In this document: one piece after another, positions 22,301 through 34,395 of the stretch
Position numbering within the stretch: position 1 is the stretch's first letter
How the letters are laid out: the number at the start of each line of letters is the position of its first letter
Assembly (NCBI GenBank): GCA_963930775.1
Contig: OZ005691.1
Location: 7,003,000 to 7,066,999, forward strand
Direction of reading: 5' to 3'
Source: Cliona cf. orientalis
Taxonomy: Eukaryota > Porifera > Demospongiae > Clionaida > Clionaidae
DNA: 64,000 bases
Position numbers and translations under genes: made by a program
Notes under the pieces: generated by a model
The model's database searches: none
What the model saw: only the letters and a program-made list of their open reading frames with translations
Told to the model about the DNA's origin: nothing

Positions 22301-25300
22301 GGTGTGAGTAGCAGCTAGTAGGAATCTACTGTAGTGTTGGGCCAACTAAATCAAGCCAGTGCATGATTATGTGACCTGCTATGAGAAAAGGGATCAGTTT
22401 TTATCATGCCAATATCCAACTTGTTTCTAAATTGTAGCGTATATGAATTATAAACACAGAACTAGAGTGGATTTCACTAAAGTATATTACTCCAGCCCGA
22501 CACCCATACAGTAAGCTATGCAAATGCTACAAACATTTAAATGGTCCCTTTTCTCATAGCTAGTCACATATTGTGCTCTGTCTCAGGAGCAGTGCTTCCT
22601 GAGCAAGTGCATGTGCAAATTCTTGTGCCATGCTTACCAAATTCCAGCTTATCACAGTAAACCATTAAGTAGAGAAATGATCTTATTCCAGTCCTACATG
22701 CTACACAGTATTTCTCCATGGAACCTTCAGAGAATATTGGTTATTGCCTGATGTACTCTCACACATTCAGGTTGCTGGTGATGGTTCTTCAGGATCTCTG
22801 AATTACTTCTCTAGAAAGACCCGTGCTTCTTCAGAGAACATTCTAGTGAGGCCAACTGTGTTTCTTGATGGTAGTTGATTTCTATCAAGTGTTTTCTTCT
22901 GGTAGATTGTCACTGAAGTCTTGCTAAATGAAGTGAGTGGAACTGGAGGTCGTGCCAACTTCAACAGTGGCATAATGCAAGCATTTGAAGTGTTGAATGG
23001 CAGTAGTGAGTGCCACAGGATAGTCGTGGTGATCACTGACAAAGATGTCGATGGTCAACAGCTGAGTCAGACCATTGAAGATCATAAACTGCTTGTTCAG
23101 GTATTGATTATGGTATGAAAACCCTCACGAGTCAGACTGTAACTGTCAGTAAAATGTTATCATGGTATAATAATGATGGCAAAAACAAGTGTACTAGCTA
23201 AAGCTTTTCCAGCCATCGTGTAAAATTGTTGTGTTCATCATACTATGTACATTTCATATGTAACAGATCAGGGTTTTCATATTTGCTGTTGGACCTGGTC
23301 GCAATAATCACCTGGAACGGATTGCCTGTGATAATGGAGGTATTGGTACCTGCAGAAAGGTTTGATTCGTTACATGTATTGTGTCACAGGCAGGATATAT
23401 GAAGTTAGAGGCTACAATGACATCCTAAACAATACACAAGTGAGTGATTTAGTTGCTTATCTTGTATTGCTGCATTCGCTGATTAATGCCATAGACGTTT
23501 GTGAACAACCTGAGGAGCTTAACTCCTCCTTTCTTCGTGGATGATGCATTCTGGAGTCACTATAGGGCTGTGTCTGTGAGTTTGGAGTGTGCATTGGTGG
23601 GTTGGTCTTACCTAGACTCTTCAACATGCAGGGAGATTTGGTACTGACAGGTAGCCTTCCACTGATCACTAACAACACAGTTGATGTAAGTACAGGAGTG
23701 TGTACGTACGTGTAAACTATGATATGGGGAAATTGATAGTGAAGTGATTCACAGTCTTTCTAATTCTCTAGCACCCATTGTATACCTTATCGGTGTCCAT
23801 ATACATGTACATGTATGCATACTTGCAGGAGATTGGTGAATTTGTAGGAGTTATGGGTATTGATGTAGACATTAGTAATATTATTCAAAATGAGCTTCAG
23901 AAATACAATGTAAGCCAATTAATTTGCTACATGTGCAGCGCTTAAGATTGTGCATATTGTTAGGTTTGTTCAAATGGCTATGGGTTCATGATTGACAACA
24001 ATGGACAGCTAATAGCCCACCCCAACATTGATGTCAATTACATCAAAGTAAACATGTCTTAGTTACTGTTCAGGATAATTCAGTCTTGTTGTTTCTTAAT
24101 AATAGAACAACCTATCTTCAGATGATTTAATAAGTCTGGACATCAGCTACTTTGAGCATTCTCAAGATATAGAACTGCTGAGGAGTGCAATGATTAACCG
24201 TGAGACTGACAGCCTCACAATACCAGTATGGCTACCAGTGGATAGTAGGGTATGTCAGCATCTACTACTTATGAATTATATCATAGAATTTGAATAATAT
24301 TGACTATAGAGGAGATATCAACTGAAAAATGTCACGTACCACTTTGCACCTGTTGAAAATACTCCTTTCAGGTATGTTGTTTATTGCAAAGTGATGTACC
24401 ATCATGTGTATACCTACTTCAGTGTTGCAGTTGCCCTGCCAGATAGTGAGCCTCCAGGTACATGTGTCTATACCAGTATCCCAGAAGAAGGATCTAATGA
24501 TGTTGGCATATCTAACACCTTACAGGATGGCAGGTGTGTTGACTCTCTGGTTGAAGTTTCATGACACTCCCTGGGCTTAGTATAAGGATTATGATATGGA
24601 AAGCAAGGGTGTGGGTTATGAGTGTATGCTATACAAAGAACCTTCCTGATATTATTCAATCAAAGTACATTACATGCATATACTGTAGTACTCCCTGGTA
24701 ATTATTATTAGTGGATGTGACAGACTATAATATTAATTTTTCAATTTTGTTACTGCAATCTTCCATTACAGCAGAAATTTTGATGCCTTTGCTGGCTACT
24801 CCAATGAAAGTTTGTATAATTATCTCAGTTGTGCACTTGCGGAGAATAGTGGAGATGAGGTCTTCAGTCTCTATGCTGGTAATCAGTACTCAGGCGCTTC
24901 AGTGTCTAGGCCTAACTTGAGCATACCGTATTTTCTCCTAGATCCGCTGGGTGTATTTGCAATAAAGAATCTGCTCCACTCCAATATGTCCAGTGTACTG
25001 TCAACTTCTTATGATGCTGTGGATACTATTCTTCTTGATCAGCTATTCCCAACGAGACTTAGTGATACTGGAGGACATAATGTGTCGGTCTACCTCCTTG
25101 ACTCCAGTGGCTTGGTAGTGTGGACATCAAATGCTGACCAGTTGCAAGTGGGTGGTCAGCAGTTTGCCAAACTCCACCCTTTGGTGTTTGAAGACATGGT
25201 CAATAACAGTGTCTTCATTAGGAGGCTGTTTATGGGACATGAACCTAAGCCATGTGGAATCTATACCATGCCTCATTTCATCATTGCAGCCTGTCTTGAC

Positions 25301-26834
25301 AGTGCTGCAACATCTGTGCATGAGGTTTGCTTACTCAATACACAAGAATCATCATAATTAATTTTACTTAACCCTTGTAGAATTTTTTCCTTTCTTTGAT
25401 GAAATTTGGATTGTGGTTGATCACTGATGGACTGATGATTATAGCGTTAACTATTTACAATAGGTACATGTACCATGCATATATTGCATTTTTACGCTGA
25501 AAGCTTATGGATGTACATCTAGAGCTTCAAACGATGATTATTTGCTATCCAATAGCCATAAATTCAGTTGTATCTCAACTAAAAAGATTGTTAGATCCTA
25601 CTTGTAACAAATGCAGTGATCTGATTGGTTGAACTGCATTACTGGTATCTGTCCTTCACAAAAAACCTTGTAAGCTCCATAAAAAGCAGAGTGATTTTAA
25701 TTTGCCTATGGCTAGTTTGTTGCTAGGCAGTTATTTATATACTAAGCTTTTGGGGCATTAGGATCTAAAATAGATAGACACTATTTAGTTGGTTTCTATG
25801 TGATTTAGAAGACCTCAGGGCTCAGTAGAACCCCCACTTTGCTCGGGATTCTACATAGAGCCCTTCGATCTTCTAAATCACGTCCTAAACAGTGTCTAAC
25901 TATTAGCATAGGTGGTTCTGACTATAAATCGTTCCATACACGAAATAATATAATTTGCAATTAATATCTTCAGCGTGCTTGGCTGTATGGGGAGTATTTA
26001 TCACCTCCTATCGCTCTCAATTGGATATGCCCAGTCTACTGGATCAGAGTTGGACAATTCGTGTTGCAAGTGCTCAGTCAATCTGTGTTTGGATGTCGTG
26101 ACTGCAGTCCAATTGGATCCAAAGTTTACGTACCACATCAGCAACCAAATCGCCTGCCCTGATGATAATGGCATGACCATGTAAGTGCATTAACATTATA
26201 GTTCAGTCACATGCATAAAGTAGAGGACCTGAAAACCGTAGCAAAGAAATTAATAATCACCATTAATTTTTTTATTGTTTTCAGCTCATATTCTGCTATG
26301 AAGGTGAACAGTACCAACCTTGTACTGGTGAAAATTCATGGAAATTGTTCAAAGCAGGATAACTACAGCACTGGAAATCATATCCTTCCATCAATGTAAC
26401 AACAATGAATAATTAATTTTTATTGTGTGTGTATTGAGTCCATGTTCTAGTATCATCGCATTATATAAGCTCCTTGACTACACATAACTACAATCCTTCC
26501 TACCGTGTGCACAGTGTAGTTGTACAATGTCATGCACTGATTCAGTCCATCGAGATGCAGTGAATCCTGACCTGTGCAGTCGCCACAGGCAGTCCATAAA
26601 CCAGACCTGTCACGAAAATGCTATAGAACGTGTGAGTTAATGTACTGTGGAACCTCTGATCCTAAGAACACAATACAAAATCCACTATATTAAAGTTTGC
26701 CTCCAAATAAAACTATTACGTGCTGGTCCCAAATTGAAGGTATCCTCGACTGTATATTAGTATGGAAAGGTTTACTGCTCTTACAATTTTTATCTTTCTT
26801 ACAGAAGTATGCTTGTTCAGACATTCCGAACTGA
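19311..26834 (+). CDS. CACNA2D: VWA/Cache protein, calcium-channel alpha-2-delta-like
   Basis: Exons: 19311-19378, 20440-20500, 20781-20885, 21088-21289, 21344-21478, 21633-21714, 22047-22097, 22163-22262, 22771-22845, 22906-23100, 23267-23339, 23390-23439, 23495-23575, 23632-23685, 23829-23909, 23964-24047, 24106-24249, 24310-24371, 24423-24533, 24775-25324, 25381-25463, 25974-26180, 26285-26395, 26520-26631 and 26805-26834. They join in frame to 968 residues. There is a signal peptide (MRPVSLILLCIIGAV), a VWA_N-type region, then RQRPWYTNTVSG and a VWA domain with an intact MIDAS motif DMSGS. A Cache domain follows (CSNGYGFMIDNNGQLIAHPN, VTYHFAPVENTPFSVAVALP). A hydrophobic segment lies at about residues 790-814, then a Cys-rich tail. 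Family members traffic and tune CaV channels through extracellular VWA binding. Some segments also resemble CACHD1, but that protein lacks an intact MIDAS. The C-terminus (KYACSDIPN) has no hydrophobic GPI signal, which is odd for alpha-2-delta. Confidence 0.8.
22367..22570. mobile_element. MITE with GTGACCTGCTATGAGAAAAG ends
   Basis: The left arm TTATGTGACCTGCTATGAG pairs with the right arm CTCATAGCTAGTCACATA around GAAAAGGGA/TCCCTTTTC. A partial second copy (GACCTGCTGTGAGAAAAGG) is at 26980. It lies in an intron of the alpha-2-delta-like gene. Confidence 0.6.
25771..25902. mobile_element. Fold-back MITE, TAGTTAGACACTGTTTAG family, copy 1
   Basis: The left arm TAGATAGACACTATTTAG...GTGATTTAGAAGACCTC pairs with a right arm ending CTAAACAGTGTCTAACTA. 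A second copy is at 57612-57746. Confidence 0.65.
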
Positions 26835-27266
26835 CCTGCCTTCTCAACTACTATGAATCAATATTTCATCCAATCAATCATATTCTCAACCTGTAGCATA
26901 ATTATATCATTTTGCTGCAAATTGTGACATTGTATGAAATTGTGCATGCATACACAAAACAAGTTTGCATTGACACATGACCTGCTGTGAGAAAAGGGAC
27001 CGGGGGAAGTGGTATTTTTATCATGATAATGTCCGACTTACTTTCCAAATGTCTAGCTGTCAGGACACTTAGATACTAGATCGGCATGTATACACTCCAT
27101 ACCTAGTCTGGGCGCCAGCCCCTCCTATAGTATACGCAAAGCGCGCGCATATACCCTAATCGAATCAATGGTCGTCGACCCGTCACGTTACAATACATGT
27201 TGACGATCCTGTTCCTATCGATTTCATTGCCAGGTTTTTCCTCGGGTTTTTTCAGCGCCGACAGTC
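26835..27266. other. Intergenic region upstream of the TRPA-like gene
   Basis: It lies between the stop of the alpha-2-delta-like gene and the TRPA-like start. It holds a partial MITE copy at about 26976-27045 and a GC-richer stretch (27105-27266) that probably contains the promoter. I see no clear TATA box and no gene. Confidence 0.5.
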
Positions 27267-30200
27267 ATGTCGTACTATCGGTATGTCATGGAGAGTAAGG
27301 TAACAGATTCTACAGAATAACATTCAGACTGAATTATCCTAAGATTGATTTTACTTTCAAAGGAGGGAGCTCGGGCTGAACCACCCGTGGCCCTGCTGAG
27401 GATGGACACTCTAACAAGTGGCAGCACTGAAGTTGAGAGCAACTCAGAAGAAGACAGTAGCAGAGGTCACCTTGATGGGCCTACTCTCTCAGTGAGGATA
27501 ATTAATAATTTAAAAAGTACACTAGAGAAATTCCAAATGGTTTTTTCAGTTGGATTGATTCATGCATCATGGATGATGCATGCTCAGCTCGGATGTGCCA
27601 AACTGTAGATATTTAATATACTGGGCATTACATGTAGTATCCAGAGAGCTGGCAGGTGAATGAATGAGGATTATTTCTTCCATTAAGTTTAGAGGCCCAT
27701 CTACTATGCCATTCTATAAGATAAGATAGGTCGGTCCCCATACCAGCATTATTAGTTCAGTACCTGGCATATTTAAATATGTATGTTGTGGCCTCATCCC
27801 CCAGGCCCTTTCAGGGGGAGGAGAAAGCACTGTTTGTACATGCTCTGTGATCCTAAGAATCTTACAGGATTAGATACTATAATATTCTTCCTACTATTCC
27901 TTGCACTCACGTGTGCAAACACAATTAAGTGGGTGTGGCCACGATCACAATCCATGCGATCATTTGTTCAAGGCAATAACATGCCTGCTTATTTCTCGAT
28001 CATATTATACCTCAAATATTCGAAAATCAGTCCTGAAAAACGAGTCCACCGTATCAATATCACCGAGGTATCGCTCCAAAATTATTAAAGCCGCCCTTGA
28101 TTAGTAGCCACACTCCAGCAAGGCTGAAATTTAATTAATATAGTAGCCGTGGTTACTATTCAAATAAATACGGCATTCATTGTTAAGTAGTATGAAAATA
28201 TGTATGATGGCTTAATGTTCAAGGTTTGATGGTAATATTGCATTAGATTCTCTGTCATGGCGATGAAAAGAAAGTTGTGGAGTGGCTTGACTCTTTGGGG
28301 CACTCCAAAACTGAAGCAAAGGACTACGATGCCGATGAAATGATCGTAGTCAACCAAGCCTTGCATGAAGTTGTTCAACGTAATAAGTTGAATATTGCAA
28401 TCCTACTCCTAGACTATGGGGCAAGTACGTCCACTTAGTATTGTAGCAAAAACATTGTTAGATGATGTGGGTTTACATTGTTGATAGATGTTGCTATTCG
28501 TGATGGTGAGAGAAGAACGCTGTTGCATGTGGCCTGTGATTGCCCACAAGAGGAAGACACACAGGACATGGTAAAGATGCTTTTGCAGAGGTATGATCAG
28601 AAAGGTGTTTACCTTAGCAAGCAGTAAGTGTGTCTTTGTAGAGGTTGCCCTGTGGACGCTGAGGATGAGGATGACAACACACCTCTTCACTACGCTGCTG
28701 AGAATGGCCACACCATGTCTGTTCGTGTCCTGCTTGGAGCTGGAGCTAAACTAGACGCCAAGAATGATCTTGATGATACACCTGTTCATGCTGCTGCTGA
28801 GAATGGCCACCTTGAGTAAGCATCTTATTTAGACTCTACCTTGTATGCTACGTATTACAGTGTATGGATAATCCTATACAGGGTCATTGATGAAATGATT
28901 GATCATGTTTCTGGTTGTGTGCATTATCGCGGGTTTCAACAAGAAACACCTCTTCATGATGCTTGTAGCTCCGGTTATGTCAAGGTTGCTAGGAGACTAT
29001 TGGAGATGGGAGCTGATGTTGGAGCTATGTAAGCAGTTAGCTTAAGAAATCATTGCCTGCAATGTCACTAACCTTTTTAATTTATGAATGGGGTTAGTTA
29101 CCTAAGGTATGTACTAGTTATCGAGAGAAGTCATTCCAGAATCCCGATTTTGAATCGTTGCTAGATCCTGGAAGTTTTCCCTAAGACCTCTCTCCCTCTA
29201 GCCTATTTAATGTTGATTTTTTTTAGTTCTGAAGTTGGAGAGACTCCACTGCACAAGGCTGCAGAGACTTCATCTGTGGCAGTTGTCAAACTACTATTGG
29301 ATGAAGGAGCAGAAATAAATCCAAAGACTGATGCCAAGGTACAGCGGAAACACCATGCACATTAATTTTATAGTATTGTCTTACAGAGAACTCCTTTGGC
29401 CAAAGCCTGCTACTTTGGTCACCCAGAAGTTGTGCACTTTCTCCTGGAGAGAGGAGCTGATGTCAAACCCAAGGCACTGGAAGACGCAATAAAGGAGGGA
29501 TACGAGTAGGCAGTTTGATGGAACCACAGACGTCTTGTTGCTGGGTTTGAGCTTTCTTTCTTCATTATAGGCTAATTGCACATGCTCTTCTGCAAAGCCC
29601 TCAGTGGCCTAAGGCGATGCGAAATACCTTTAGACATGAGGGAAGATTGACCACTCCATTTCGGCAGCTGATAAGGAAAATGCCAGGTAAGAATTCTTTT
29701 TGACATGTACTTCATTTTAGTATTGCTGTATCTGCCATGCTGCACCAAGCTGTTGCCAAGGACATATTGGACAAGTGTACGGTGAGCCCTCCCAACTGCC
29801 CTGATCCAGGAGACATTCACTACTCAGTTTTATTCAACTATGAATTTGTCGAAGATTTTCAGGACGAGAATCATGATAGGTGAGAAAATCTGGTAGGGTG
29901 TGAAAGAGTCATCCTTATGATGTTGATACACATACATGTACATGTACATGTACATTGTATATCACATTATATTATTATGTATATAGCGATGATGAAAAGC
30001 AACCTAAGAGAAAGAAAAAATTCGACGAGAAGCAGAGCTATGGCTGTGGTTACATGGAAGTTCGCCAGGCCAAGAGGGAATACTTCACCACCACCTGGGG
30101 TCCACTTGGCTTCTCAAAGGAGAACCATCCACTTCAAATCATGGCAAGTGGTAGGGCATGTACATACATGTACGTGGGACATTCTTGCTGCAGGGAAAGT

Positions 30201-33200
30201 GCTGCTAATGTACAGTGCACGTACATGTATTAAACTCTTTTGCTGTGCAAGCTTATTGCCATGATTATATTACATTTGGCATCTCTACCCTTAACCAAAT
30301 TAGCTTCCAATTTTTGGTAAAGGTCGATACATATATATTATTGCAAAGTGCACACACAGCTGGAATGTTGAACATTAATTTTGCTAACACCATCCCTAGG
30401 ATCTCCTGGATGGCAGATTAGAATCCTAACTTTGTAGAATTGCAACCTAAACATCCACATACGGGTCAGTAAGCACATATTTAGCATAATTTATAACCAG
30501 TCCTACAGTACTATGCACTAGTGAAATTTTAACCAGCAAAAATCTTCAGGTATAGGGTACTAACAGTATCATGGGCATTTCACTTCCAGCCAGTATTGAA
30601 CTGTGTTACTGATGTGGGATGTAGCCTACAGGCACGTCTTTCACTCAAAGCTATTTAATAAGTTTGTGGCACTTACCATATTTGCTCGATCAGATGCCAC
30701 TCTCAATAGTTGCCATTCTCAAATAGTAGCCGCACCACGCCTACTATTCGAGAAGCACGTCAGCACACGAACATGCTTTGCAACTCGTTCTCGATGGCAG
30801 GTACACAATAAATACTTAGCAGTCTTCTAGAACAAGTTCTAACCTTCTTCTACATCAGCAAAAGGGCCAGAATCTCTGGCAGCCAATAAATGCTGCTCTC
30901 GAATATACGCCGCACAAACTTGGGCGATGAAATAAATAGTAGCCGCAGCATCTGATCGAGTGAATACGGTATTTTGGAATTATTATGTTACATGTATGTG
31001 TATCCAGCTTAAGATACATGTATGTAAGTAATATTTTCTGCTGATACATGTACATGTAGATAAAACATGACCATGGACATGACACAATATGCCATTTGAT
31101 AGGTTGAGCATAAGAGACTGAATTTACTGAAGCACCCCCTGGTAGGAAGTCTCCTGCACTACAAATGGAAATCCTTCAGTCGCTTGGTCTACTTCATCAA
31201 CCTTTTTTCCTATGCACTCTTTGTTCTATGCATCACCACATTTGCCTTGGTTGTACCCAATCCTCAATCCTGTGAATGTATGTGGAGAAGGTTGGTAATA
31301 CATGATACTATTTAATTTGTTGTTCTGGTTGTTAGGTGGCACAAATACTACCAGTGGTACTGAGCAAAGTGCGTCTGATTCAATGAGTAAGTACCTACTC
31401 TGTTCAGTGTAGTATTTAGGGATTTCCATGGAACCCCCCCCCCCCCCCCCCCCCCCTTGGGCTGCACCTAGTACTAAAATATTGATGATACTAAATGGAG
31501 CCCTTTTCTGGCTACAGAACTAAGAAAAATGGTGCTATTGCTCATCTTGGCATGCTTTAGCAGAAAATTCGTTTATCAATTTGGACTGTTGGGCCCGTCC
31601 TCATTTCAGGGGAGTCATATAGAGGGGTTCCACTTATACATGTATATACTGTTGCTAGTTGACCTTGAGTGATTTATACATGTACAATAATTATTATGAC
31701 TACAGGCAGCCAGACCAACATTTATATAGCTGCCAGTGCTGTGATCATCTGTGCCTCTTTTCGACTGTTGTTTGAGCTGATACAATTGTGTATTCTCCGG
31801 CTTCGATTCATACTCAACTGGGGGAACATCATGGAAATCATCCTCTTCACATTTTCTATCATCTATGGCTGGGTTTTCAATTCTCCATGCTTGTGCCCTA
31901 AGCCCTGGCAGTGGCAGATTGGAGCAATAGCAGTCTTTCTGGCATGGATTGATCTCATACTCTTCTTTGCCAAATTTCCTCAAATTGGCATCTACAGCTT
32001 AATCTTTGTTAAGATTCTTTCTACATTCTGTAAAGCTGTGTTTGTGTCTGCTCTGTTGGTCATAGCGTTTGCTCTTGCCCTATATATGTCATTCTATGAG
32101 CCATCCATAATGGTGAGATCATAGCACCAAAGTGTACTTTCATTAACTGTGCTGTTTATCTGTAGCGTTCTCCATTCTCTACTCCTGCTCGGTCTCTCTT
32201 GAAGACTGTTAGTATGTCAACTGGAGAGCAAGAGTTTGATTCTATCTTCCACCAGGAAGCGTCAGGAGGGAGAGATACGTTAACAGATGTCCCTTTTCCT
32301 CCTGTCTCTTCCATCATGTGGATACTTTTTGTCATTTTCATTCCAATACTCCTTACCAATATGCTTGTGAGTACATGTTTCAAACTTAAAGTCCTATCCA
32401 TGTGCATATACTTAGCAGCTACCATATATGTAAAAATTTTCGCCAGGAGAAATTTTTGCCAATTTTGCCACCTGCTCTCATTGGTGAAAATTTAATATGC
32501 TTGTTTTTTTGTCCTGTATTGAAGATTGCATAGAGGATATGGTGACCTTTACTGCATTGGCGAAAATTTCAAATTTTTTGCAATAATATTATAAAGGTAT
32601 CTGGGCTTGGTGACATTTTTATCCAACGAATAAATTTTCATGTATACGGTATTTCTCTTCTAGGTTGGTTTGGCTGTAGGAGACATTCAGGATATTTATG
32701 ATGAAGCTTCGTTGAAGAAGGTTTCTCTTCAGGTATGCTGAACTAGATTTGGTGTTTACATTGCCAACTGCTTAACTGGTAGGTGGAACAAGTGCTGACA
32801 TTTGAAGAACTATTTCCAACAAAGCTGCGTCGAAAATTTGTGACTGGGTATAAAGAAGTATTTCCCAATCAAAGGCCAACTGTTATGAAGCAAGTGCAGA
32901 ACCTATTCTGGGATGGACAGCCATATGACACAAAGCCTAGCATAAACTCGGCCTTACGCCCTCCATTGGTTGGTGGTCACTATTGATTCAGGTACACGTG
33001 AGTTTGCTCTTTTTCCCCCACAGGATGCTGGCAAAGATATTCAAAGAAAGACTGATCAGTTAGTTCAGGATGTTGAAGACATCAAACACAGTCTTACACA
33101 CTTGCAGGTTTGTAGTCATATTATTAGTTTCAAGATTTATTAATGTACTCTTGCTAATTTGGTGTCCAGACCCTCTTGTTTCTGCAGCATTGGACATCAC

Positions 33201-33866
33201 CAGCATGTTGGTGATGCACTGTGGAAATAAGAGTATAACATGTATACTCTTGCTAGTACATATTGAATTCTTGTGGAGTGGAATTTTTTAAGGGTCGACC
33301 ATTGGCTATCATTTTCATTGGGTATAATTAATTTTGATTTGGATGTCTTGAAGGTAGCTACCAAATTTTAGTTGCTGGAAAAGTTCTTGTAGTTTTTACC
33401 AGGGGAAATGTTTTCCAGTAATTCTCATTGGCAAAATATTGTCTTTTCTCTATCACATTGACAATGCAATGTAGTCTTTTTCTCCTGTGGAATAATGCAG
33501 GGACACAGCAAGCAGACAAGACAAGATTTGAATCATGTGACTGAAGAAGTGGGTATACTGAAGGGATCAATTCAGGTAAGTTTGTGGTTACTTGTATTCT
33601 AGCCACTGCATTACTGGTGCTCTTTTGAACTGAACAGCACTCAAGTTATAAGTATAGAAGTTTATTTTCTGAGATGGAAACTATCAAACAATCGCTTGAA
33701 AGATCACAGGTACTACAATGATAGTAGTAGTAATCATGATAAGGGTTGTGCATGGTAATGATATTGTATCCTTGGCATGCAGGTAGCAATTTTTGAACTA
33801 AAAAAGGCTCTGAAACAACTAGTGAACAAGAAACTCAACCAAGACCCTACATCAACTATTCACTGA
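27267..33866 (+). CDS. TRPA1: TRPA-type ankyrin-repeat cation channel
   Basis: Exons: 27267-27299, 27363-27491, 28247-28424, 28488-28590, 28642-28815, 28882-29028, 29227-29338, 29387-29505, 29571-29686, 29750-29879, 29987-30143, 31103-31277, 31336-31386, 31706-32112, 32166-32366, 32664-32732, 32783-32968, 33024-33107, 33501-33575, 33638-33709 and 33783-33866. They join in frame to 933 residues. About seven ankyrin repeats (NTPLHYAAENGHTMSVRVLL, QETPLHDACSSGYVKVARRL) lead to a linker (RQLIRKMPAVAKDILDKC) and six membrane segments, including WQIGAIAVFLAWIDLILFFA. The pore reads SMSTGEQEF where TRPA1 has a G-D pair. NMLVGLAVGDIQDI is the post-S6 TRPA signature, and a short coiled coil ends the protein. 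Animal TRPA1 usually has 14-18 ankyrin repeats, so this one is short. The donor at 30144 is GC. It should be a plasma-membrane non-selective cation channel; the activating stimulus cannot be read from sequence. Confidence 0.88.
30674..30971. mobile_element. MITE, TACCATATTTGCTCGAT family, copy 1
   Basis: The ends are TACCATATTTGCTCGATC and GATCGAGTGAATACGGTA. The interior matches the reverse complement of 38089-38419 (for example CCGCACAAACTTGGGCGATG). It lies in the GC-AG intron of the TRPA-like gene. Confidence 0.7.
31416..31600. repeat. Truncated copy of the 46941 element, with C-tract
   Basis: It shares TTGGGCTGCAC.TAG.ACTAA and CTTGGCATGCTTTAGC with 46960-47110. It carries a run of 23 C at 31434-31456 and lacks the CAGTGGCG ends. 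It lies in an intron of the TRPA-like gene. Confidence 0.6.
32420..32651. mobile_element. MITE, TACCGTATAC family, copy 2
   Basis: It begins TACCATATATGTAAAAATTT and ends AAATTTTCATGTATACGGTA. It contains the family blocks CGCCAGGAGAAATTTTTGCC and GAAGATTGCATAGAGGATA. It lies in an intron of the TRPA-like gene. Confidence 0.7.
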
Positions 33867-34395
33867 GTATTTATTGTAGCAAAATTAAATTTTGGCGATT
33901 GTGCATGCATGTGACAAACATCCACAATCTTGAATGCATGATTGAATCAACTGAGTGCGTTAGTTATGGACATGGTGGTATCACAGAGTCTGGGAACAAC
34001 ATGTTGATGCTCTGTTCCTGCTGACTGTTTTCAAAATAACCTTGTATAGCAACAGCACATAATTTTAGGCTGTAGTTTACCACACAAGTAAAACGTTGGG
34101 AATATCTTGCTACCCATAAATGTTACTAGTTGGTGGATACTAAATTCACACCAGCTAAAGAAACATTACCGATATTCTTTAGCAAAGAATGTATGCAGCA
34201 ACCGATACTCAAACTCACAAGTGATATACTGACATTAAATTTTATCTTTATAGGCACTATAGTTAAGTTTATAAATCCTGAAAGCATAAACATATTTTTT
34301 CAAGAAAGGCTGGATCTTGGTGCCCAAGTTCACTTGCTAAGTATTTGTAAGGAGTTGATGCAGGTATATGTATTGGTATTGCGTTTTCAGCAAAT
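33867..34395. other. Intergenic region
   Basis: It lies between the TRPA-like stop and the Cys-rich gene. It is A/T-rich, with an open but featureless frame that I consider spurious. No repeat family or promoter element is clear. Confidence 0.45.

Noticed and set aside
23575..23632. Apparent frameshift in the alpha-2-delta-like gene
   Set aside because: A 56-nt GT-AG intron (23576-23631) joins AFWSHYRAVS to GDLVLTGSLPL in phase 0.
29690..29750. Apparent frameshift in the TRPA-like gene
   Set aside because: Using the acceptor at 29720 breaks the frame, but the acceptor at 29748-29749 restores it and gives LIRKMPAVAKDILDKC, which fits the TRPA family.
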